Shown in pieces: positions 58,230 through 64,000 of a stretch of 64,000 bases of DNA. The notes below the pieces were generated by a model. That model did not search any database and was not told the origin of the DNA. It saw only the letters and a program-made list of their open reading frames with translations. Numbering within the stretch: the first letter of the stretch is position 1; the number at the start of each line of letters is the position of its first letter. The position numbers and the translations under genes are program-made. Origin of the DNA: Beijerinckiaceae bacterium (lineage in GTDB: Bacteria > Pseudomonadota > Alphaproteobacteria > Rhizobiales > Beijerinckiaceae); contig CANGJJ010000004.1 in NCBI GenBank assembly GCA_947454485.1, forward strand, positions 229,535 to 293,534, written 5' to 3'.

Positions 58230-58241
58230 AACAACCTCCCT

Positions 58242-59297
58242 TTAGCTGCGTGTCATGATCTCAAGCGCACTGACATGGTCGGCCAGGATCTGTTGCAATT
58301 CGTCAGGGCTGCGACGGCCAAAACCGCAATAAGCAGCAACACCGACCTTGGGCAGAACCGCTTTGGCGGCTTGGTAGCGCGCAGCGAATGTCTCCATACT
58401 GTGGACCATGCCAAGATAGATGCGCGTCTGGCTATCTTTGAGCGCAGAGAGCGGCTCGTAATAGGCTTGGTCGGTACGATCGAGCACGGGGATATGCACC
58501 CAATCCACCTTGCGACCCATATTGGAGATGATCGCGCCTGCCATGTCAGCGGCCTTGTCGGTGCTGTCAGGCGCAAAGCGCGGCCAGCCGCCCAAAGTGC
58601 CAAAGCACAGATGGAACCCAAGCTCGACCTCGTCTGGAATGTCTTTTGAAACCTCGCGCAATTGCGGAATATTGCGCTCCATCATCTGCGCAGGATCAAG
58701 CCCTGCAATCGAACCATAAGCATCCTGCAGCTCGGTCGAGCAATCCCATTGGATCGCAAGCTCGTGCGCAGGAATATGTTTGAGGATCGCGGCAACCTCT
58801 GCGCGCGCAGCGTCAATATAACCGGGGCGCACTTTGGCCAGATCGCCGGGGGTCGGGAAGACGCGCGGGGGCAGGGCGCTCACTGCGCTGGGCATCGAGA
58901 CCTGAAAGCGCACATGGCGCGGGATCTGGCCCTTCTCCTGCAGATGTTTGAAGAAGTGATAGGAGTTTAGAGCGTCCTGATAATAGCCAAGTCGCCAGCC
59001 TGCATGACCGAAGACGACTTTGTCGACGCCTTCGCGCACACGGAAGTTCCAGTTGTCGGATGAGTCATGGGGATAGATGCGCTCAATCCCATCATCGCGT
59101 CGCGGACGCTGAATGATCTCAAGATCAGGATGAAGCGCCAAAACCTGAAAATGGACCCGTGAAATCCAGAAGCGGCGCATGCCCACTTCGCCATCAGGGA
59201 TGGTCTTGAGATGCGCGCCCAAAGGAGCGCCAAACATCGCCATGGCTTCGGGGGTCGAATTATGCGGAATGCTGCCCACGAGCATCATGTCAGCCAT
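58242..59297 (-). CDS. MetE/UROD-like TIM-barrel protein, unknown substrate
   Basis: 351 aa. Start MLVGSIPHNSTPEAM resembles the VGS(I/F/Y)PR start of cobalamin-independent methionine-synthase-like proteins. Later LAIQWDCSTELQD matches the core strand (IQxDxP-like). The zinc site of MetE is suggested by HxC in LGFHLCFGTLGGW and a C-terminal Cys in VAAYCGFGRR. It lacks the MetE N-terminal half, so it is a single-barrel relative; some of these act in methyl transfer or demethylation. It leads an operon with two Bug receptors, which hints that it processes an imported compound. Confidence 0.6.
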   Translation of the reverse strand: MADMMLVGSIPHNSTPEAMAMFGAPLGAHLKTIPDGEVGMRRFWISRVHFQVLALHPDLEIIQRPRRDDGIERIYPHDSSDNWNFRVREGVDKVVFGHAGWRLGYYQDALNSYHFFKHLQEKGQIPRHVRFQVSMPSAVSALPPRVFPTPGDLAKVRPGYIDAARAEVAAILKHIPAHELAIQWDCSTELQDAYGSIAGLDPAQMMERNIPQLREVSKDIPDEVELGFHLCFGTLGGWPRFAPDSTDKAADMAGAIISNMGRKVDWVHIPVLDRTDQAYYEPLSALKDSQTRIYLGMVHSMETFAARYQAAKAVLPKVGVAAYCGFGRRSPDELQQILADHVSALEIMTRS

Positions 59298-59481
59298 GCG
59301 CTCTGTCCTCCCTGTTTATTTATGACAGCAAGATCTGCGCTTGTTGCAGGCTTGTTGGCTACTGTCTCAGCTCAGTCTTTCACGCTGAGTTGGTCTTAGC
59401 AATGAAGGGAGGATAGTGAATTTTGTTGTACTCTTCAGTCAATCTGGTGGGCGCCCGCGCTTGCCGCTGATTGCGGCGCGC

Positions 59482-59721
59482 TTAGCGGCGGTGCTCTTCC
59501 AATCCGCAATTCTTCGCGCCATAGCCTTGGTTGCAGATCTCGCGGCGATCTTTGCCGCGCACCTCTGTCTCACACGACGGGCGGTGGCAATGATATTCCC
59601 CCGTCTTGCGATTGTAGTGACCGCCGCGCGCATCAACCCCGCCTGGATGAGCGAGCGCTGTTTGTGGTGCCGCCAGTAGAGCGACAGCAGCAAGAGTGAT
59701 GATGGCGCGATGCGTGAGCAT
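59482..59721 (-). CDS. Small secreted YHYH-motif protein
   Basis: 79 aa. Signal peptide MLTHRAIITLAAVALLAAPQTALA. The mature part begins HPGGVDARGGHYNRKTGEYHCHR, the conserved His-rich YHYH motif, followed by three further Cys. Likely metal- or disulfide-stabilised in the periplasm; function unknown. ATG 59721 follows GGAAA; the open frame reaching 59886 has no signal. Confidence 0.78.
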   Translation of the reverse strand: MLTHRAIITLAAVALLAAPQTALAHPGGVDARGGHYNRKTGEYHCHRPSCETEVRGKDRREICNQGYGAKNCGLEEHRR

Positions 59722-59955
59722 GGTGTTTCCGTTTGAAAATGATCCATCCATGTTAGCGCAGTCTTGCAACGAATTTGATGGGTACAATGGATGTGGAGCT
59801 AATTTATTTGCGAATGGATTTGCTGACGTTACTGTCAGCGCTGTTTGAAGTGATCGAATGCAGAAGAATAGCTGCGGCTTATCCACATGCCGTAAGGGAT
59901 TTCAAACCCTCAGAGGCAAGGGCGTGGCTTCATATTGAGGCTGTGCCTGCGCTCG

Positions 59956-60747
59956 TCACAAAGTCTTCAGCCAAGCCACGACATTTTCGCGTCCTTTGCT
60001 TGGCGTGTCGAAATGACTGGCTTCGATTTCGATATAACGGCTCTTTGGATGAGGCTTGGCCTGATCGAAAATATAGCTGCGGCCGATTGCCTGCAGCGGG
60101 TCTGACTTGCCCATCACGATGAGAAGCGGTGCAGACAGGCGCGCAACCATCTTGGGCATGGCGGCCAGGCCATTGGGATCAAAGAAAGAGAAATAGGCCT
60201 CTGCTGTGCCACTCACATTGAAGGATTGGCCGACATTGCGATCAGGCCAGCTTTCGCGCGTCGCGCCTTGCCCTTTGGCGACAAGATCGCGCGCATGCGC
60301 AACGGCTGCCAGCATATCAGGTTGGCGCATGCGCTCTGGCGTATGCCCGGGCGCCAAAGCAATCACGCCGGCAAGCCCTGCGGGTTTTTGCGCAGAATAA
60401 GCGATGGCTGCATTAGCACCCAGACTTTGTCCCGCGATCACGATGCGCTTGGCACCGCTCTGGCGCAATTGGGCGATGGCAGTATCAATCGCGCGCAAAG
60501 ATTGCGCATAGGTCACGTCATAAGAGCTTGGCTGGCCGCGCGTGCCTGTCCATGCCATGGCGGGCATGACGACCCTGGCGCCTTCAGCTTCCAGAGCGGC
60601 AGCGAGTGCACCAATCAAAGCGCCCGGCTGACCGCCTTTGCCATGCATCAGCACGACACCAAAGCTCGAGAGGCTGCGCTGCTGGGCTTGCACGGCCTGT
60701 GGCAGGAGGAGCAGCGCGAGAAGGGCAAGCCGGAAGATGTGAAACAT
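59956..60747 (-). CDS. Secreted alpha/beta hydrolase
   Basis: 263 aa. Signal peptide FHIFRLALLALLLLPQAVQA. VVLMHGKGGQPGAL is the oxyanion-region HG motif, VIAGQSLGANAAIAY the nucleophile elbow (GQSLG), a late Asp lies in LLIVMGKSDPLQ and a His in EASHFDTP, giving a full Ser-Asp-His triad. Substrate unknown; size and motifs suit a dienelactone-hydrolase or esterase-like protein. Confidence 0.82.
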   Translation of the reverse strand: MFHIFRLALLALLLLPQAVQAQQRSLSSFGVVLMHGKGGQPGALIGALAAALEAEGARVVMPAMAWTGTRGQPSSYDVTYAQSLRAIDTAIAQLRQSGAKRIVIAGQSLGANAAIAYSAQKPAGLAGVIALAPGHTPERMRQPDMLAAVAHARDLVAKGQGATRESWPDRNVGQSFNVSGTAEAYFSFFDPNGLAAMPKMVARLSAPLLIVMGKSDPLQAIGRSYIFDQAKPHPKSRYIEIEASHFDTPSKGRENVVAWLKTL

Positions 60748-60912
60748 GATTGGACCTGATCCTTGCGCGGTACTGCGCTCGACCATGAGACTATCAGACC
60801 ATAGCTGTGGCTGCGATCAACAAGCTTAAGCTGCGCTGGACTCATATGTTTTCGTCGCCTAGGCTGCGGGCTCTGGATTGGATTGCGGCCAGAAGACATT
60901 TGGGAGTGACCT

Positions 60913-61707
60913 GTGACTGCAACTGCGGATTGGCTGACGAAGGTCTCTTTTAACAAGCCTCGCAAAGTCACGGATTCGGCCTGGATGGCCCATGCCGCTT
61001 TTGGCTTTTGGCTCATTGAGCAGTTGCGCCCGCGCAGTCTTGTCGAGCTTGGCTCGTGGAAGGGCTATTCCTATCTCGCTTTTTGTCAGCAGATTGTTGA
61101 ATCCCAGGTCGCGTGCAAATCTTGGGCGGTTGATACATGGCAAGGCGACGAACATGCTGGCTTTTATGGAAACGAGATCTACGCCAATTTGAAGGCCTAT
61201 CACGACCCGCTCTATGGCGCGTTCTCGACACTCGTGCGCGCGACATTCGATGAGGCGGTCTCGCAATTTGAGGATGGTTCGATCGATTTACTGCATATTG
61301 ATGGTCGGCATTTCTATGAAGATGTGAAGCACGATTTCAAAACATGGGAGCGCAAGCTTTCAGACCGCGCGGTCGTTTTGTTCCACGATACGCAGGTGCG
61401 CGAAAACGACTTTGGTGTGTGGCAGTTCTGGGAAGAGATTTCGAAAGATCGTCCTTCTTTCGAATTTCACCACTGCTTTGGCCTCGGCGTTTTGTGCTAT
61501 GGCACCGCGCCGGATGTCCTCGCTTTGCCAATTTTTGCAGAACCCAGTGAGGCCAAGGCGCAGAAGATCCGTCATGCTTACGAGGTTCTGGGTGAGCTTC
61601 TTGTAAATGGCGCTGCCATTGGTCAGCGTTTGCACTTGAAGCGCAATGAACTGTGCCCTTGCGGATCTGGCGAGCGCGTCAAGCGCTGCCACGGGACGTT
61701 TCTGTAA
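60913..61707 (+). CDS. SAM-dependent methyltransferase with C-terminal SEC-C zinc motif
   Basis: 264 aa. The N-terminal ~200 residues match a Methyltransf_24-like fold: SLVELGSWKGYSYLAFCQQ (SAM loop), WAVDTWQGDEHAGFYG, and DGSIDLLHIDGRHFYEDVKHDFKTW, then VLFHDTQVRENDFGVWQFW, in a style seen in glycan and cell-surface methyltransferases. The C-terminus NELCPCGSGERVKRCHG is a full SEC-C motif (CxCx8CH). The fusion is uncommon. The GTG start follows GGGAG. The 3' end faces the zinc-receptor gene. Confidence 0.85.
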   Translation: MTATADWLTKVSFNKPRKVTDSAWMAHAAFGFWLIEQLRPRSLVELGSWKGYSYLAFCQQIVESQVACKSWAVDTWQGDEHAGFYGNEIYANLKAYHDPLYGAFSTLVRATFDEAVSQFEDGSIDLLHIDGRHFYEDVKHDFKTWERKLSDRAVVLFHDTQVRENDFGVWQFWEEISKDRPSFEFHHCFGLGVLCYGTAPDVLALPIFAEPSEAKAQKIRHAYEVLGELLVNGAAIGQRLHLKRNELCPCGSGERVKRCHGTFL

Positions 61708-61713
61708 GGCGGC

Positions 61714-62589
61714 TTAACGCAACGCAGCCACAATCGTGCGCGCATTATGGCGCATCATGTCGATATAGGTCGTGACCTTGTTATCGAGCGTGTCGGCATA
61801 GAGTGTCCCGCCAATCTTGGCGCCGCTCTCTGCCGTGATCTGCTGCAAGACGCGTTGTGGCAGGCCTTGCTCGAAGAAGATGGCGCGGATGTGCTGGTCG
61901 CGAATTTGGCGGATCAATCGTGCCATATCTTGCGCACTGGGTTGTGCATGGGAGCTGACGCCCTGCGGCGCGAGAAAGACCACACCATAGGCGTCGCCAA
62001 AATAATTGAACGCGTCATGTGACGTCACAACCTTGCGCTGTTCAGCGGGAATGGCTGCAAATCCACGTTTGATCTCGCCATGGAGGCCATCGAGTTGGCG
62101 CTGATAATTGGCTGCATTGCGCTGATAGAAAGTCTCACCAGCAGGATCGATCTTGATCAGCGCATCGCGAATATTGGCGACATAGATGCGCATATTCTCG
62201 ACATCTTGCCAGGCATGGGGGTCGATACTGCCGCGCACAGACAGGGCTTTGAGGCCGCGTGAGGCTACCAGCCTTTCGCCCCTGAAATTGGCGCTGCGCA
62301 AGAAGCGGTCGGCCCAAGGCTCAAAACCCAGACCATTGATGACGACGAGTTTGGCTTGCGCAACCTGCCGCGCATCATTTGGGGTCGGCTCGAAGTCGTG
62401 CGGATCAGCATTGGCTGCCACAATCGGGCGCACGCGCACATGCTCGCCGCCGATCTGGCGCACCAGATCAGCGATGATCGCATTGCTAGCGGCGACTTCG
62501 ATCGGATTTTGCTGCGCGAAACTGGGGGTCGACAAGCCGGCGCAGAGCAGGAGCAGCGCGAAGCGTCGGGTGAAGCGGCGCGATGTCAT
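61714..62589 (-). CDS. znuA: Metal ABC transporter substrate-binding protein, probably zinc (ZnuA-like)
   Basis: 291 aa in the chosen start (ATG 62589, GGAAGG eight bases before). Signal peptide through STPSFAQ. Cluster A-I receptor with metal ligands His in ANADPHDFEP and GSIDPHAWQDVEN, His in VTSHDAFNYFG, and an acidic residue near TLYADTLDNKV. It lacks the long His-rich loop of E. coli ZnuA, so Mn or another metal is possible. A Zur-like palindrome just upstream favours zinc. Permease and ATPase genes are not next to it. Confidence 0.8.
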   Translation of the reverse strand: MTSRRFTRRFALLLLCAGLSTPSFAQQNPIEVAASNAIIADLVRQIGGEHVRVRPIVAANADPHDFEPTPNDARQVAQAKLVVINGLGFEPWADRFLRSANFRGERLVASRGLKALSVRGSIDPHAWQDVENMRIYVANIRDALIKIDPAGETFYQRNAANYQRQLDGLHGEIKRGFAAIPAEQRKVVTSHDAFNYFGDAYGVVFLAPQGVSSHAQPSAQDMARLIRQIRDQHIRAIFFEQGLPQRVLQQITAESGAKIGGTLYADTLDNKVTTYIDMMRHNARTIVAALR

Positions 62590-62615
62590 GGGCAGGCCTT
62601 CCGGGGCAGGGGTGA

Positions 62616-62630
62616 TGTTATAATATAACA
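62616..62630 (-). promoter_or_regulatory. Zur-box-like palindrome upstream of the metal receptor gene
   Basis: TGTTATAATATAACA, a perfect 15-base palindrome with a central A, 27 bases before the ATG. It closely resembles Zur operators of alphaproteobacteria (GTTATAnnATAAC-like). It would repress when zinc is ample. Confidence 0.65.
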
Positions 62631-62860
62631 CTCTGAGCTACGGTCTTGGCAAGATGGAGCCCATCCGATCGCTTTTCGCGAAATCCTCATCAACTTAAGT
62701 CGAAAGCCGTGCATGCAGGCTAAAAAAGGTAATTACAGCACCGTTATAGATAGCTATCCTTAGCGTTGTTGCAGATTCGCCTTCTTTCAAAGCTTTCCGA
62801 GAAGCGTTTTTTAAAAACGACTTAGGGTTGGCAATAGCCGATCAACTGGAAGGGCCTGGC

Positions 62861-63277
62861 ATGACTCGCGACGAGATCAACGCGATCAAAGAAGACATCA
62901 GAAGTTCTTACGCACTGCCCGTGCGGGATTTTCTGGAGTTTACCTATCGCGCCAGGTTCCCGGAAGACACCTCAGCCCGCGTCGCATTTGTTCTTGGCCA
63001 TTACAATTACTTCTTGAACGCTGTCGCAAAATCCCCCGCTGAACTCGCGCCTCATCGCGATAGCCTGCTGCGGCTGTGTGACCGGTTTGCCGTGCCAGCA
63101 GAGACTGTTGAAGAGGTCAATCAGTCGCTGGTGCTCGAACTGATGAAGCTGACAGCCGTGCAGCGCCGCAATTCTCCCGATGTGCTGGCGGCCTATAATT
63201 TGGTTGTGGCGATGATCGCCCATGCCCTGTGGGGAAAGAGCGAGGCCACAGGCCAGAAGCGCGTCAGAGCCGCCTGA
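62861..63277 (+). CDS. Hypothetical protein
   Basis: 138 aa, soluble, mostly helical. ATG 62861 follows GGAAGGG; a TTG at 62828 would add 11 residues. It starts TRDEINAIKEDIRSSYALPVRDFLEF and has no recognised motif. Upstream 230 bases are AT-rich with small palindromes (GATAGCTATC near 62747-62758; CGTTTTT/AAAAACG near 62805-62820), probably its promoter region. Confidence 0.6.
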   Translation: MTRDEINAIKEDIRSSYALPVRDFLEFTYRARFPEDTSARVAFVLGHYNYFLNAVAKSPAELAPHRDSLLRLCDRFAVPAETVEEVNQSLVLELMKLTAVQRRNSPDVLAAYNLVVAMIAHALWGKSEATGQKRVRAA

Positions 63278-63330
63278 GAGGGGCGCCGGGAAGGGGCAGG
63301 GGGCCACAGGGCTGCTTGTCATGGTGCCAG

Positions 63331-63510
63331 TCAGGCCAGAGGCCTTGGCAACGACAGAGGGATCAGGAGCGCATCCCTGAGCGTTCCAGCCTGATAGTGA
63401 TCCCGATTGCCACAGCTGTCGCAATGCAACAGGACGTGGGCGCTTTCGTATAGCTGCTGCAGCCTTGCAGCACCCATCATGAGGTGCTGATAGCAGAAGT
63501 TGCAGTTCAT
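63331..63510 (-). CDS. Putative 59-residue zinc-ribbon protein
   Basis: 59 aa. It starts MNCNFCYQHL and has a second pair, CDSCGNRD, about 26 residues on: two CxxC pairs spaced as in a zinc ribbon. No other start exists before an upstream in-frame stop, and the ribosome site is weak. It lies between the hypothetical gene and the rRNA leader. The spaced Cys pairs are the main support. Confidence 0.5.
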   Translation of the reverse strand: MNCNFCYQHLMMGAARLQQLYESAHVLLHCDSCGNRDHYQAGTLRDALLIPLSLPRPLA

Positions 63511-63673
63511 ATGGGGCGTGGCGACTGTCTCATGAGCTCATCAGGTGAGTGAGCCGACGATAACGTGGCGATAAAGTTTAGGTTCCGAATTACGGTTAAC
63601 GCTGAAAAGCCTAGGGTTTTCTGGCCTTTTCCACTGCTGCTGATTTTTTTTCCACAAAGCTGCAATTTCGCGC

Positions 63674-63703
63674 TTGCGCCATCGCAGAGCCTGAGTCTAT
63701 AAG
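63674..63703 (+). promoter_or_regulatory. Probable rRNA operon promoter
   Basis: TTGCGC (63674-63679), 18-base spacer, TATAAG (63698-63703), about 300 bases before the window end. It leads into a leader of rhizobial rRNA type. Confidence 0.6.
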
Positions 63704-64000
63704 CCGCCCACCCCGGACGACATGTCCGGACGTTCTGCCCCTGACAGACGAGCGCACTAGACCCGGATGGGTTGTCCGGGCGCTTCGACGTCGCGAACAG
63801 AACCGCTGTTTGACATTTGAATCGGAAGAAAGAGAAACGTGGACGGCGGAGTCCTTGCGGGCATTCTCCTTGTGGGAGTGCTGTGAGAGATACTCTGACT
63901 GTCACGTTAATCTGAGTACACCATCGCGACGTCGTGAGATGTCAGCGAGTGTGCTTGGGACTCGTCAAGAGTATAACAGTGACCAGTCAGGCATCAAAAA
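63704..64000 (+). other. 16S rRNA precursor leader (window ends before or at 16S)
   Basis: It contains inverted repeats (CCGGAC/GTCCGG near 63714-63730), the segment CTGTTTGACATTTGAATCGG, and GAAAGAGAAACGTGGACGG followed by GGAGTCCTTGCGG, which I recognise from leaders of rhizobial 16S genes. The mature 16S should start shortly beyond the right edge. No 16S core motif is seen inside the window. Confidence 0.72.

Noticed and set aside
59416..59679. Plus-strand ORF with a good SD-like GGGAGG before GTG
   Set aside because: It overlaps the YHYH gene on the opposite strand, which has a signal peptide and a conserved motif; the plus-strand product looks like a shadow.
59787..60122. Plus-strand ORF between the YHYH and hydrolase genes
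   Set aside because: Runs into the antisense of the hydrolase 3' end; no motif, no clear ribosome site.

Overview
The window is a chromosomal segment of an alphaproteobacterium, most likely of the order Hyphomicrobiales (Rhizobiales). The evidence is the gene order of the division cluster, a circularly permuted two-piece tmRNA with an ANDNYAPV-type tag, the SspB-alpha and DUF4169 genes, many Bug-type periplasmic receptors, and a rRNA leader of the rhizobial kind at the right end. The DNA is fairly GC-rich and nearly all of it codes. No phage, transposase, CRISPR array or plasmid function was found.

Layout. 1-13.2 kb: end of the dcw cluster and envelope/DNA genes, all on +: murC (5' end cut by the window), murB, ddl, ftsQ, ftsA, ftsZ, lpxC, bamD, recN, ligA. 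Many neighbours share 4-bp stop/start overlaps. 13.3-16.4 kb: two tandem paralogous glycoside-hydrolase-like proteins (GH79/heparanase-like), one with a lipobox and one with a Tat signal. 16.4-19.2 kb (-): prmA and a long aminopeptidase P. 19.4-28.1 kb (+): GtrA-like protein, an FAD amine-oxidase/UGM-like enzyme, two small envelope proteins, a UvrD/PcrA helicase and a very large AsmA-like protein. 28.1-29.5 kb (-): ssrA (permuted tmRNA) directly upstream of sspB, then a DUF4169 and a ribbon-helix-helix gene. 29.6-34 kb: LLM flavin oxidoreductase, TauD-type dioxygenase and two Bug receptors. 34-41 kb (+): DUF2189 and CPBP membrane proteins, thyA-folA, hflK-hflC and a DegP-type protease, followed by a mosaic of palindromic repeats. 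41-44.2 kb (-): an ABC importer of the SsuABC/TauABC type and an NTF2-like protein. 44.4-55.7 kb: amino-acid block with ilvI-ilvH, ilvC, miaA, serB, serA and leuA. A PhzF-like protein, a small lipoprotein and a Bug receptor lie among them. 56-63.5 kb: tRNA-Lys(CTT), two more Bug receptors beside a MetE-like barrel protein, a YHYH-motif protein, a secreted alpha/beta hydrolase, a methyltransferase with a SEC-C tail, and a zinc-type periplasmic binding protein with a Zur-like palindrome. At the far right a rRNA promoter and 16S leader run off the end.

How the parts work together. The left third serves peptidoglycan, lipid A and outer-membrane assembly and the Z-ring. The ssrA-sspB pair links ribosome rescue to proteolysis of tagged proteins. 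hflKC and degP handle membrane and periplasmic quality control. ilvIH, ilvC and leuA make branched-chain amino acids. Both ilvI and leuA are preceded by short leader ORFs and RNA structures suggesting attenuation; the leuA leader ends in four Leu codons. Five Bug receptors without any TctA/TctB membrane partner in the window suggest a broad repertoire for carboxylates or other small organic compounds.

All functional names rest on reading motifs and lengths by eye; no database search was run. Start codons were chosen from ribosome-binding sites and overlaps, and alternatives are given where relevant.
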